Assembly: GCA_028023455.1 (NCBI GenBank) | Contig: JAQFVV010000042.1 | Coordinates: 4,545,739 to 4,609,738, forward strand | Reading direction: 5' to 3' | Length of the DNA stretch: 64,000 nucleotides | Origin: Epiperipatus broadwayi | Taxonomy: Eukaryota > Onychophora > Udeonychophora > Euonychophora > Peripatidae | In this document: piece by piece, positions 11,278-24,400 of the stretch | Position numbering within the stretch: position 1 is the stretch's first letter | How the letters are laid out: every line of letters starts with the position of its first letter | The notes under the pieces: model-generated | Databases searched by the model: none | The model's input: only the letters and a program-made list of their open reading frames with translations | What the model was told of the DNA's origin: nothing | Position numbers and translations under genes: made by a program

Positions 11278-11451
11278 AATGAAATAGTTAAATGCAAATA
11301 CAAATTATATAAACGTAATTAATTTTAGCTTTAATGCAAAATACTAACCAAGTTTATAGAAGGCAATGAAATAGTTAAATGCAAATACAAATTATATAAA
11401 CGTAATTAATTTTAGCTTTAATGCAAAATACTAACCAAGTTTATAGAAGGC
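11278..11451 (+). repeat. Perfect 87-bp tandem duplication
   Basis: Units 11278-11364 and 11365-11451 read the same, starting AATGAAATAGTTAAATGCAA and ending AGTTTATAGAAGGC. No difference was seen by eye, so this is a very recent event. It lies immediately before the hammerhead-bearing repeat. Confidence 0.9.
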
Positions 11452-11465
11452 TGTGAAGCATGGAT

Positions 11466-11664
11466 CGGACTTCAGATCCATTGCTTCAATATATGTATAG
11501 AGATGATAATCTGGACCAACTGATGACTGCTGTTTAGCATGAAATATATATATTGGTGATTATTTACCTTTTCGACATATATGTGTTCAAGTGTATCAGT
11601 GATATGAGATAGTGTGGTGAGTGCTGTGAAAGTCTGTGCTCATATACCCTATATATTTCATTTT
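11466..11664 (+). repeat. Dispersed repeat copy carrying the family-B hammerhead
   Basis: The ~100 bases after the ribozyme (CTTTTCGACATATATGTG then TTCAAGTGTATCAGTGATAT and AAAGTCTGTGCTCATATACC) match the reverse complement of 9211-9300. Two copies of one repeat family therefore face each other in opposite orientation about 2.2 kb apart. An ATATGTATAGAG motif precedes the ribozyme here and also occurs at 9393. The type of element is not known; a Penelope-like or other hammerhead-bearing retroelement is possible. Confidence 0.65.
11506..11563 (+). ncRNA. Candidate hammerhead ribozyme, near-complete (family B)
   Basis: Elements read in order. Stem I 5' strand is ATAATC, bulge TGG, then ACCAA. 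The core CTGATGA (11520-11526) is exact. Stem II is TGCT/AGCA with a GTTT loop (11528-11539). GAAA (11541-11544) is exact. Stem III is a palindromic TATATA. Then T (16.1) and A (17), the predicted cleavage point after 11552. Stem I 3' strand is TTGGT then GATTAT (11553-11563). All 11 stem I pairs form. The only oddity is a C-U pair at 10.1/11.1. Such type I hammerheads with self-complementary stem III act as dimers in known cases (newt satellite, Penelope-like elements). Folding was done by hand. Confidence 0.6.
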
Positions 11665-14560
11665 TATAGTAGTGATTTTTGCTTCTAGATTCTCCTACTC
11701 TTGCTAGTTCAAATGATTTTGTAATCTTTTTGATTACAACTTATCACCTTTAGCTTAGTAATTGATTATAGATGAAAAAATGTGCAATTTTTAGTTTGAA
11801 TGGTTATCTGCTAGGTAGCATGAATCAATTTAAATATCTTGGCAGTTTTTTTTTAGATATAAAGGCAAATTTTGTTTCTTATGGTGCAACACCGACTCTA
11901 ATATCTTGCTGCTATACTTAACGAGACATTTATATTAGAGAACTGTTATTCTTTCAAATAACGTGAGCCAAGTGTCTTATTTACAGAAATTCTATACGAT
12001 TTTTAAAATATGATATCCAAGGTCATAAAAATAATATATTATTTGTTGAATGTAAAATTAAATCTACTATTGAAAGAATGTATCTTCATTGTATTATGTG
12101 AAATGAATAATAAACTTCTTTAAAAGTATTTTATAGTGAATATGAACTTTATTGAAGAGAATTTGCATTATAACATTTATGTTAAAAACCCTCGAAAGAA
12201 TTACGCTATTGATTACAGTACTTCTATTAAGAAGAAAAGTTTGCTATAAAAGTTTAAACACAGATGACAAATAAATAGAATAAAAAACCATAGGACGCAT
12301 TCGTGTTTCATATATTACGGTATATAGTTGTGTGAAAATTTACTTTTAACTTTATGTACCTTTAGCTTTTTTTTTACTCGACTAAAATAACTGCTCATTT
12401 ATAAGTAGCAATTAATGTTCTAGTTTTTAGAAAAAGATAATAGTTAAAATTGCTAGAGCTGATGGTTGAATAATCAGATAAAGAACAAATTTTAATAAAA
12501 TTCTGAAATGTAGCAATGGAACAGATAGAGATGGGTTTAAAAAAAAAACAGTGCAATTGAGATTTTAAAAAATTTATAATTCCTTTTTTTTTAACTCTTG
12601 TTTTCCCGCCGTTTTTAATTCCCGCTGATGTATTCTTCATTATTTTTCGTTCTCCAAGTATTTCAATTTTATTTTTGTTGTATTTTTTTTTTATTCAATC
12701 ATTTTAAAATATTAATTTGCTATTTTCCTAATTCTCAAAAAACTAGAATAATTAAATAGTGACAAGCAATCACAAATTAATGCTAATGAGAATGTCCCTT
12801 GATTATTCAATCTGTCATTAGGCAGAAAACTTTATTTCATAAGTCACTTATCTATAACAGATCCAGTCATTTATATGTATAGTTAATAAAATGAATAAAC
12901 ATTTTAAAATTAAATTCCAAACATCGATAGAATTCACACGTTTACTATATTTATATAATTATTAAAAGTAAAGAAATTAGTGATGAAAAATTATTGCGAA
13001 ACAAAACCAGCCGAATAAAATTTTTAAAGACAAAACAAGAAATGCTACGACAAAATAAAAATAGCATTGACTCTATTTTTTCAAAGATGTATATTCAAGT
13101 TTTCGACAAAAAGTTTCCTTAAGAATTGCAGAGAAAAAATGAATAGATTTAAATTTGTCCATCTGAATCAGATGGTAATGACACAAAATAAAACCCCATT
13201 AAATTATATAAAAATAAATCAGACAATTGTTTATTCTAAAAATAAAAGTACTGATTGAAACTCGTATTAGTATCAAAATTACCAATATAATTAAGAGAAA
13301 TCTTGTAGGGATGTACACTATCTAAAATTTAAATGTGACAATTTGTTGAAACTGCTATCGAATTAATATTAATTACAAACTGAAAGCTCCTCAGAGACAA
13401 AATATCAATTATGAATTCTTTGAAAACATATCACAATAAATCAATATATATATTAAAAAACACCATTATGATTATCCTCTAAAGCTTTTGTAAATGAAAT
13501 GTAAACTGTAGAAAAACTTTCCATTGTTTGAAAATCAATATTTAATTAAAGGAATTAATAAGTGACAGATGTCAAATTCAACTGAATTTTGCATTAATGA
13601 AGTGTGATTACCCGGAGAAAAAAAAGTTGCATCCTATGCCTTTAGATACTTCCATCTGAATCAACAATTTAAAAAATTGTGGTTCAGTGAAAAATAACGG
13701 ATAAATTATGACTTAAGCACATGCAATTTTTTATTGGAAATAATGCCCTATTCATGACAAAAATATACAATTTGAGGACTCTAAACAATCGATAAATCTT
13801 AATGGCAGCATAAAAATTAATTTGCTGATAGCATATATATCTAATGATGAAGAGCAACAAATTTATTGGAACATCACACCAACAGCAAATAAATGTCATA
13901 ACCAAGTTTAATAGCACATACCAATATATAAATAGTTACACATTTGTTCATTTGCTTTTTAAATAATTCGTGCAACTAGCCATTGGATTACACAAATGTT
14001 AATCATACTTTTTGTATTAAAAAAAAAATATTTATTTTCTAAACAATCATCTCCTAGATATACTGTGACTATAAATCCTGTTAAAATTAATTTTCCTTAA
14101 GCTTTAGTTAATTTTTGCAAATAGAATCTCATTAGTATCTTGAGTAAGACAGTTCTGCAAGCAGCATAAGTTAATTTGTCAAGACCCTGAAAATTATATC
14201 CACTAAATTGATTAATGTTCAATTTATTTGATAAGTTCATATTACAGATGTTAAATTAGTTGATAACTTAGAAATAATGTCTACTTTTTTTGTACAGTTC
14301 ACATAAATTATTTAATATATTTGATTGTTTTACTAATTCACTTCAAGCACATTTACAAAAGAAGATAAATATTTTAAAAAGTCTTTTTTTTTTTTAACAT
14401 GATCCTCATAACTTTTTATTTAATTAAATAAATCCAAAATTCACTAAACTAACATTGAAAAACTTAACATGAAAAATATCTTAAAGGCTCAGCAATTAAT
14501 AGTATTTAAATTTCTATAATTCAATTCAGAAGTGGCATCTTCCACTCAGTAAGCCACAAG
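11665..14560. other. AT-rich spacer, no gene seen
   Basis: About 2.9 kb with only short chance frames (for example 12395-12640 minus, 13684-13917 minus) lacking any domain or splice logic. No repeat ends were recognised. Confidence 0.5.
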
Positions 14561-15466
14561 TAAACCACTAAACATCACATAATCACCATTTCTTATGCTT
14601 ACTCAACTGTTATTAAAACAGGCAAAATTCACCATACAGTCGTGCCACTAAGTGAAAGCCAGAATAATCAATGGATGCCAGATAGGGATTTTATGCATAA
14701 GCCTTCTGGCATCCATTGATTACTCTGGCTTGCACTGAGTGACACTACTATATGGAGAATTTTGCCTGTTTTAATAAGTCACAAGAACTAGTCATTATTT
14801 CAGTGCAATAATGCTAAAATTGAAAAATGCTATAGTCTGTATTTGAGTTTATTTAGTCACAACTGTTACACATTTATATCTTCTTAACATATATGAATTT
14901 ATAATGTGTATATATGTAAAAACTGAAAAATCTTGCTTTACACAGAACATAACTAACATTTATAAATTATCATGATTTTTTTTAATGTAAATTCTCTGCT
15001 TAAAGCAAATTAAGTAACTAGACAGTTGATTGATTCTGAGCAATCTGATAATGCAAATACTATAGAATATTTTAAAAAAAAATATGAAAAAAATCCATTT
15101 TAATAACAATTGGCAATCTCTGGAAAGATTTGTAAAATCAAAAATAAGGAAGGACTATAACTAAATTAATAAAAATTAAATAAAGATGAAAAATACATAC
15201 ACAAACCATATAATGAAAACATTAATCAAGACAGTTCTGATGTATTATCTACAAACTGAAATTGAAAGAGAAATAAAATTTACTTCAAAATCACTATTAA
15301 GAATTATATTTTAAAAAAATCTAAAAATTAGAGGCAAAATTCTCTATACAGTAGTGTCATCTAGTGCAAGCCACAGTAATCAATGGATGCAGGAATAGTT
15401 TTGTCTCTATTTGAACAGCTTATGTAAGCTTAGGAAACTAATCATGTGATGTTTAGTGGTTTAAAA
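14561..15466. repeat. Foldback repeat of the family-A (hammerhead) type, without the ribozyme part
   Basis: Left arm 14604-14684 and right arm 14705-14790 are inverted copies: AGTGAAAGCCAGAATAATCA then ATGGATGCCAG, against CTGGCATCCATTGATTACTC then TGGCTTGCACTGAGTG. Outer flanks share GCCTGTTTTAATAAGT. A third partial copy lies at 15332-15400. TAAACCACTAAACATCACAT at 14563 returns inverted as ATGTGATGTTTAGTGGTTTA at ~15446. The same ends bound the repeat at 3637-4225, where the centre carries hammerhead motifs, so this copy has lost its centre. Confidence 0.75.
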
Positions 15467-15469
15467 ACT

Positions 15470-18400
15470 GAAATCACCAACTGATCAAATTATTCCAATG
15501 AACAGAGATAAACTATACATAGGCATATAGACTGGAAAATTATATTTTTATATTAAAAAAAAAACTCATGGTAGTGTTCAAATTATCATACAAAAATCAT
15601 TCCACATGTAAGTAAAATAAGCCAAAATTCATTCAGTATGCTGAAAGATAAACAGTCAGTTATATAAGTTAGTGTCTGAAAAAATAGAGAACAAAAAGCA
15701 TCATTGATAGCTAAACATTGAAAAATCTACAAACTCTGTATTGATTAAAAGAGTATCAGATCAACACAATATTCCTAAGAGCATTTTCTATATAAAAATT
15801 GATATTATAGTTACACAGGCTATGGCAAAGCAGACTGGTTTATATTGTTAAAAAAGTTGAAAGATTTTAACATTGTTATTCTATCTATATAATTTTCATA
15901 CAAAATATACAAATAAAAAAAAAAAACATTGAAAAAATAAAATTAAAAACCGTATCAAATTGTGATGACATCATACTGGTAGTTAAAAATAGATGTGAAG
16001 ATATTTAAGGAAATGAAATAAAATTTGGTTAAATATAAAAACAAAAATTATATCAAGGATTATAGATGATTTTAAAACTAATGGTAGGGTTAGTTTATAT
16101 TAATTAATATGATGAAATGATGTAATAAGTAAAGGCACCAGACACAATTTTACTGCAAGTCTAAATTAAACTAAGGAACTCTATGAATATTAATGCTCAT
16201 AACCACTCTTTCACCAAATGGACTTATACTAATATAAGTATATATTGAAGATTGTGCAATTCTAGTGACTCTTACCAGAAAGCCAACTATACAAAACATT
16301 GTAAATATCTAATTTCATAATCTTACTTAGTGTTGGATTTTTAAAAAATGTCTAATTAAAAAAGTTGGTAATGATTATTGACTATATTGTGGTTATTTAA
16401 TTTTTCTGTTCTTCTTGTCTAGAGCAATTCTTGTAAACCAATTTTCACTCCTTAATCTACTTGAAACTTTGCATACAAATGTATCTACAATGGCAATACA
16501 TTTTTTTTTTGTTTGCAAACAATTTGTCAAAAATTTAATGTTTATGTGAATCTTTTATGATAATGATGTCTAACAGCATTCCTTATAATTTGAAACTGAA
16601 TGTTTCATTGATAACTGATTTGAATAATCCAGTTTAACACATAAAACTAAAAAGTAAAGTATATACATTGTACCATACTGAATTAAGATTTTAATAGGCA
16701 TTATCATATATATATATAATTGTCATGATTTTGTACATTAAATGTTTAAAACCCTCAAGTGATGTTATCTTAAATTTTGAATACACCTAAAATAATTCAA
16801 TTTTTTTTATCTTTTCAAAAATAATTTGTGATCTATTTTTTGTAAAGTAAAATGATAAGTAAATTCACTACATTAAATATCTCATTATAGTTATTAATAA
16901 ATGTAAAGATGTATATTTTTAATAGAAAGTAATGTTTTTTTCTATCTGCATACTTAAAGGACAATAGGATTAGGTAAATAACAAATTGTATGTTTGGATT
17001 GTTTAAAAACACAAGATTATCCTTATAAAATTGAAATTACAAATGTTTTAAAGATAATATTTATTAGAAATATAATTTGTAAGAAATGAATATTTTTAAA
17101 AAGATTTACAATTGTTTTATTTTAAAATACTCTTCTATTGAAATTAAAGACATTGTTAGAGACAGATTTTATTCAAATGAACTCTAATTAAGGCGCAATA
17201 TTTATCTTTTAAGTTAAAGGTGTAAATCTTGAGTTTATTGTTAACATTATCTAGGTCAATTACATCAACAAAGGATATATAAGCCTTGATTTGACTAGAG
17301 AAATTGTTCTTGCTTCTCTCTATATATATATTATGTATATCAATCATTTCAGTTAATACTGCTTTTCCACACTAAATATTTTTTTAAATGTATATATGAA
17401 TAATAATATAACTGAATAGGTAATTCAGACATTTATTTCAGAACAGAAATATTTTTTTTGAGATTTTAAATAACTAAAATGGTATTCACTGAAACATTCT
17501 AGGAAAAAAATTGAAAATGCTGAGTTTTAACCTTGTAAATTAATACATATATATATATGTGTGTGCCAACAACTAATTTACAAAGGATAAAATGTAAATT
17601 CAAAATGGAATTTTTTAAAAAAAGAATACTGAAAAAGTTTAACTTACTTTATATTAATATATATTATACAACCAATCATAAAAATAATTTGGGAACAAAT
17701 TGTATTTTTTAAATTTTATAAAACAAATTTTTTTTTTTAAAAAAAAAAAAACATTAAATTGTGAAAAATAACAGTATTTTAATTACCCTAGGATTTGAAC
17801 TTGCACTTAAATAATTTAAACTAGTATAAGTTAAATTTTGTTAAGATATTTATTTTTAAAGATATCTAAATGATAAAATAAAAAACTAAAAGTTAATATT
17901 TCATAATAAAATATCATTTGATAATAATTAAAATAAGGGAGTTCTAGCCTAATTTGATAAAGGGAAATATGCATTATATAGATGAATAATTATGTCTGTA
18001 CACATTTGGAATTATTTATCAATAATGTTTTCCGGTGAAATCTTAAGTTACTTTCTAAGATAATTAACATTCATTATTGGAATTTTATGATTAAAAGTTC
18101 GTAGGATTGATTTAATCTGTATGAAATAAAAATGATTTAAATTGTAGTTTTATTAAATTCACTAAAGGCATTTGTTTATTACTAATATTTTTTTTAAAAA
18201 AAAATGTTTTTAAAAATAGTTAAGCTAAAAGTCATTAAATATTCAGAATCGAAGAAGTGGAAAAATTAACCAATAAGAATGCACCATATGAAGTACATGA
18301 GCAAGCAGATATTTGTTGGAAAGTTTTTTTTTTTTTTGGAGAAAAAAAATCAGTTACAGATTAGAAAAATATAAACTAAGTAACTGAGTTTTGTTGAAAA

Positions 18401-21400
18401 AAAATTTACTTAAGTTTTTTAAACATTATTATTTTAAAAAATAATTAAGGATGATTAATTTAAGGACTTTAAATTTTATAGTAGCAAGTTTTCAATAAGA
18501 TGAATCGTTAAAAACAAAGGAAATCTCTGCTGGCTAGAAACACTATCAATAAATTCACTGGTGTATTCTAAAATAGTTTTAAAAAAATAATAAACCAATG
18601 GAAAGAAGAAAAAGTAAATGTGCACCAATGTTTTACCAAGAAATATAGAAACAGGAGAAATGAACTGTAATATGTTAATATATAATTGTAGGATTAAGCA
18701 AGATCAAATACGTAGGCTTTTTAAATATATTTGAGATTAAAATGGGATACATGCATAGTAGAAAAATCAGTTGTGACAAAGCTTTAAAGATATGATTATC
18801 AAGATAATTATTGTGTATTAAAAAATGTGGTTAATATTCAAATGCAAGTTATGTTTCTCTGAATAAAAATTTTGCAAATAGAAAAAAATTTTTAAACAGA
18901 TTCTCATTAGTGAACCTAACTTTTAATTATAAGAAAAAATTTGTTACACTATAGATAGGATTCAATGGAAACAGAAAGTTCTAACTAAGGATTATATTTA
19001 TAGAAAAAAAAATTATAGTGGTTTACTGGGAGATTGAAATATTTAATTATTAGTAGTCAATGGGGAAAAAAATCAATATGTAAAGGAAGAAAAAAAATTG
19101 TGATCAGTGACATTAGCTTCCAGGAAAATTTCAACTATGTTGAAAATAATTTAAGATGATGGTGCAATCAGTGAGCTATTACATGTGAATATTAAGAAAT
19201 TCATTGAAAATAATGTATTATTAATGTGAAATAGAGCTAAATAAAATATATCACATAGGTGAAAAGTAACCTGCAATATTGAAAAAACAACAACACGTAA
19301 ACTGGTGGATAACATGAGCATTAAAAATTCCAGTTTTACTAGCATTCAGATAAATATAAAAGGAGGAAAAGGAATGATTGGTATGTGACAAGTAGAGGGC
19401 ATAAAAAGGGAGAACAATTGTGATATTATTAATAACATTTGTATTTTTTTTGATAAACTTGTATGCTCAAAAGAAAATGGATAATGTAATTGTTTGTATA
19501 GTTAAGTTCATGTTTTAAAATAATTAATATGGGGAGGGGGGATAGATCAAGATAGGGAATCAATAATTAATATATTTCATCTATGCTATTAATTGGGTGA
19601 GGTTTTGATTGAATGTCACTAAATTATTAAGATAAATATCTATATATTATGAGCTAGTAAATTACACCCACAAAAATAGTCGATATTAGAAAAAAAGAGG
19701 TGTGTATCTGATCTGATGTTGAATTATTAATCCTGTAATAGCATTATAATATGGAGAATTGTCTTCATGACCAGTATTTATAATACAAATCAGAAAGTAT
19801 GTTAAATTATTAGATAAGATTGAGATATTTTTTTTATTCAATGCAGATAGCACCAGAAAAATAAAGATTAATGGAGGAAGAGATAAATATTCAGATTGAA
19901 TATGACAAAGGGTAATGGGTATTTATGGTAGTTTTATGATATTTTTGAGTGATAAACCTATAAGAAAAGGTAAAGATCAAATGGCTAATATCAAAAACAG
20001 AAAAAATGTAATGGTCATATTATAATAAAATTATTTTACACAAGACTAAAATATCCCTATTTTTTAATTTTGTTTTCATTACAATCTACAAAGTGTAATT
20101 AATGAAAATGGGGTAGTTATTAAAAAAAATAATTGTTTGACACATACATAATTTGACAGTACAAGTAACAAAATTCACTATTGCATATTTCATTGTATTA
20201 TCAAGAAATTTTATTTTGAATAGCTCACTGCAAGTAAGGTGAATAAGTGTTTAATTCTTTTAAGTATCTTATTATATTGTTCTATGTTTTAATTTATTTA
20301 TTAATTATATTGCATTATTAAACTTTGTACATAAAATGTTATTAAAATTAGTGTCTAAAGTTGCATTTCTTTTGTGGAGAATCATCATTCCTACACCATC
20401 ATCAGAGTATTAATTGTCATATGCATATTAACCAAAAATATGATTTTAAATTTGAAAGAAAAATTGATCCAGTAAATATAGTATTACAATTATCTAGGTA
20501 AATATTTATTAAATTGAATATGAAATGATTGCAAACTGCTTTGATCACATCATCCATCACTCAAATACATTGCAAATGTAGTAAAGTATATTTATTGTTA
20601 GGAAATCACATTAGAAATTAGTTTTTATTTAAAGTTCGTCACGATTAGTTTAAATAAAGTGATCTATTATTCAAAAACAGAGACCACAAAATACATATAG
20701 TTGTAATTATATAAAAATGTTAAGTCTTAAAAATCCCTCTTCATATTTTATAGGTGGTATAAATAGTTAATTAAAATCAATGATAACCCTGAGATCTCCT
20801 TAGAATATTATTGGTTATTCTTAATGAGTGTTATAAAAGTAATAAGATTACCATACAATAAAATATTAATACAACTTATCGAGTAGGTTAATTTAAATTT
20901 CACAATTATAGATGTTTTATTCTATTTATTTAAGCATTATTGTTCGTCATGAGAGTATTTGGATACTGAATAAGGAGTGTCTAGATATTCTTGTCATTGG
21001 ATAAATATTTATTAAATGTTCAAGGGTATGTAATCTTGTTAATAGGATAGGCGGGTCTCACAATTATTATTGACTATAGTTGAGAAAATGGTAAGTATTA
21101 AATGGTATCTAAATAAAGACATAGCATATCTTAATGTAGGGATTTTGCGTATCTTCTAGGAGTCATCTTCCTATTGCCAGAGTACTATATATATCTAATG
21201 TCAACAAAAAATAACTTGCTAAGGATTAATTTCAAATGGATTTTAAAGGAGATAATACGTATTGTCAACTACAATGTGAAATCTTGCCAGTAATTATAAA
21301 TGTTTTTGAATAAAACTACTTTTAATAAAAACATTTTAGAATTATTGCACTCCAAAATATCACTGTGGATTTGTAATATTGGTCAGTTCATGCAGGTTGT

Positions 21401-24400
21401 ATATATAATTGTTTTGATTTAATATTGTTCATGTTTAAAGTGATTTAATGTACAGATGTGTGTGACTAAATAAACATAACCAAAAAATCTTAATAACTCT
21501 AAATATATATTTAAATAATCATATATTTTATGTAAATTCATTGTTTGCTGATAAATGCTCAGTAGGCAAACTATAACAAATTGATATTTTCTTTTATATG
21601 ATTTTAATGTGTATTGTCTATTGGAGACAATAAACAAATATTTTCATGGTTTGAGAGATGTCTAAGGTCTTGCACCATCTTATAATTTAAACATATATTC
21701 CATGATACACTACTTTAAATTATTACAGCATATTTATTGCTTAATTTTATAAGATTATTTATTAAATCTGAGTTAAATCTTATTCAAACTAATATATAGA
21801 AATCCATGATTTAGAATCTCATTGCAAACAAGCATTGTACTAAAAAAGTTCAGTGGTGATTAAAAGTGAGTTTTATAAACATCCATTGGTATAAAAGTTA
21901 GTCACTAAATTATAATAAAATTTTATCATTAAAGCTTAATAACTTGATCCATTCTTGAATATAGTATAAATTTAGCATAGTAATAAAAAATTATTTATGA
22001 ATGAATACCAATATCAACTATTAATTTATCATAATTTTCAAATACATTATATTGTGTATATAAGTGCATCTAATAGGGATGATATTTATCTACTTCATAA
22101 AAATTAAATTTTAAACATTCCAATAAACATTTTGCATTATTTTAATAAAACTAGTTTAACCTTAGCTCATTTTATTCAATTACAAATTTGGTATTGTACA
22201 ATATTATAGATTTTTCATTTTACACAATTCATATATATCAACAATCCATATGATCAATTTATTTCATTAATGATTTTAGTATTCGTGTATTTTATTACAA
22301 CAAACGATTAATTCTTTCTTCATTTTGTAGTTATGGATTTAACTTGCTCAAACATTTGGGACATTAAAAAATGGAATTCTCATGTTCTCAATTTAATACC
22401 ATTACAGATTTGGTGTTCAGAACTGGGGTATATAGTTTTTTCTTATTAATTTTTCTTCCATTAGATTTGGCATCCAAAATTTGAGCACATAACCAAGCCT
22501 CTTATTGTTCTACCATTACAATATGTATTAAAAAATAAAATTTTCTTTAGCTTTCAAAATAATTCACAAGTCAAATTTCAAAAAATTTATTTAAATACAT
22601 TTGCAAATAAGCCAATTTTTTTGCATCAATCCGCAATCTGACCTTTTTTATATAGGTAATAGATTGATGCAATACAAAAAAGTGTTATCAGAAAATTTAT
22701 CTAAATGATTCTTTGGGAATCTGACTTGCGAATTATCAGAGTAACGATTTTGCGAAAATTGAAGAAAAAATTATTTTTTCAACTTTTAATTGTGTTTTGT
22801 GAATAAGTGTTTCTTTTATATATACTTTAGTAGCTATTGTGCTAAACTTTTATGTAATTTTTTTTTTAAAAAATTGATGAATTGTGATATATATTTCATC
22901 AAGTTTTACAATGTTTTCTCAGCGAAAGCACTTTGAAACTTAATCATGAAGCTATCTGAATTACTTGAGTATTCAATAAAACATATAGACCTGTCTTGTC
23001 ATATCCAAACCCAGAGCAGATCATTAAAAGATTTTTTCCAAATGGCTGAAACCCCCCCCCCCCCATTGTTTCTAACTTGTCTGCAGCCAAAATCTAGGTA
23101 CTTAATGTTAGTTGTAAAATAGAATATTTTAGCTGAGAAAACATGATCTAAAAATAATTAGGCTGTCATATAAATGGCAATTTTTGCACATTATATGAGA
23201 AAGATATCATACAACCAAGGAAGCAATAAGCCCATGGTTTACAATCGCTACATTTACTAGATAGTAGGAAACTGTTTTCTCCTACAATACCAATGGTACC
23301 ACTCAATAAGCTTTTGATAACTATCATCATGTTCAAGTTTTTAACAGTTTTCCATCCGTATTTATTTCTAGTTAATATAGCTAAATATTCATTTATCAAG
23401 TAATATGGGATTCTTAGCTAGGCAACTTTATTTGAAATAAATATTCCAATCTTATAGCAAACTAAAAAAAATTCAAGTGTCACCTGGATTTGAAATGCAA
23501 TTCATAAATTTTTCCAAAACAATGGGTATTCTTTGATGTGTTCATATATATATACACACAGTATATGAATATTACATGATAATTTGGGTGTGAAAAAACT
23601 CCACAGAAAAAATATGATAATACACAATAAAATAGAATTTTGTCAAAATATTGATTAAATCATACTTCATCAATTTTAATACAGATAAATATAGTTCAAA
23701 TGTAAGATGCAGAATACATATTTTTAACTATAATATTAAACTAATGAAAAGAAGTCAAAGATTCAAATAGATTTTTTTAAAAAATGTTACATTTGAAACT
23801 ATAAAAATCAGAATTTTGATGTTATGAGTAATAACTGTTTATATATATAATCTATAAAAAAAACAAACCCCTGTTAAGTCTTATAATGCTAGTTATAATA
23901 GTAATAATAAGTCAGATGTCACATGACATATATAGCTTGCACTTACAAATATGTAAAATTAAGAGCGTGCTAATAGCTCTAAACAAGCTTTTTTTTTTTT
24001 ATATTTACGATTATTTTACATTATGGCTAAAAAATATAATTTTTACATATGTAGTTTAACCAAATTAGCAGCAGTTTCAATAGTACTGTCAAAAATTTCT
24101 AAATTGAAGGTTTTTAAATTAAAATTCTTCTTACGTCTGAAAGTTTTCCAACTATTATTATTTTGTAAGGAAACTAATATCTATTAAAACAAGCACAATT
24201 AATAAAATAGAAAAAAGATGGCATAGAATTGTGGCTGCTTACATTATGCTTACAAACACTGTGCCCCCATTTAAAAATATATGGGGGGGGAGCGCTTAAT
24301 TCAAAATAACGTTTCAAAACAAAAATAAAAGGTAAAAGAAAAAAAGTAAAGGGAAGAGGCAAAAGAAACGGGGAAAAGGAAGACGAGAAGAAAAAAGTCC

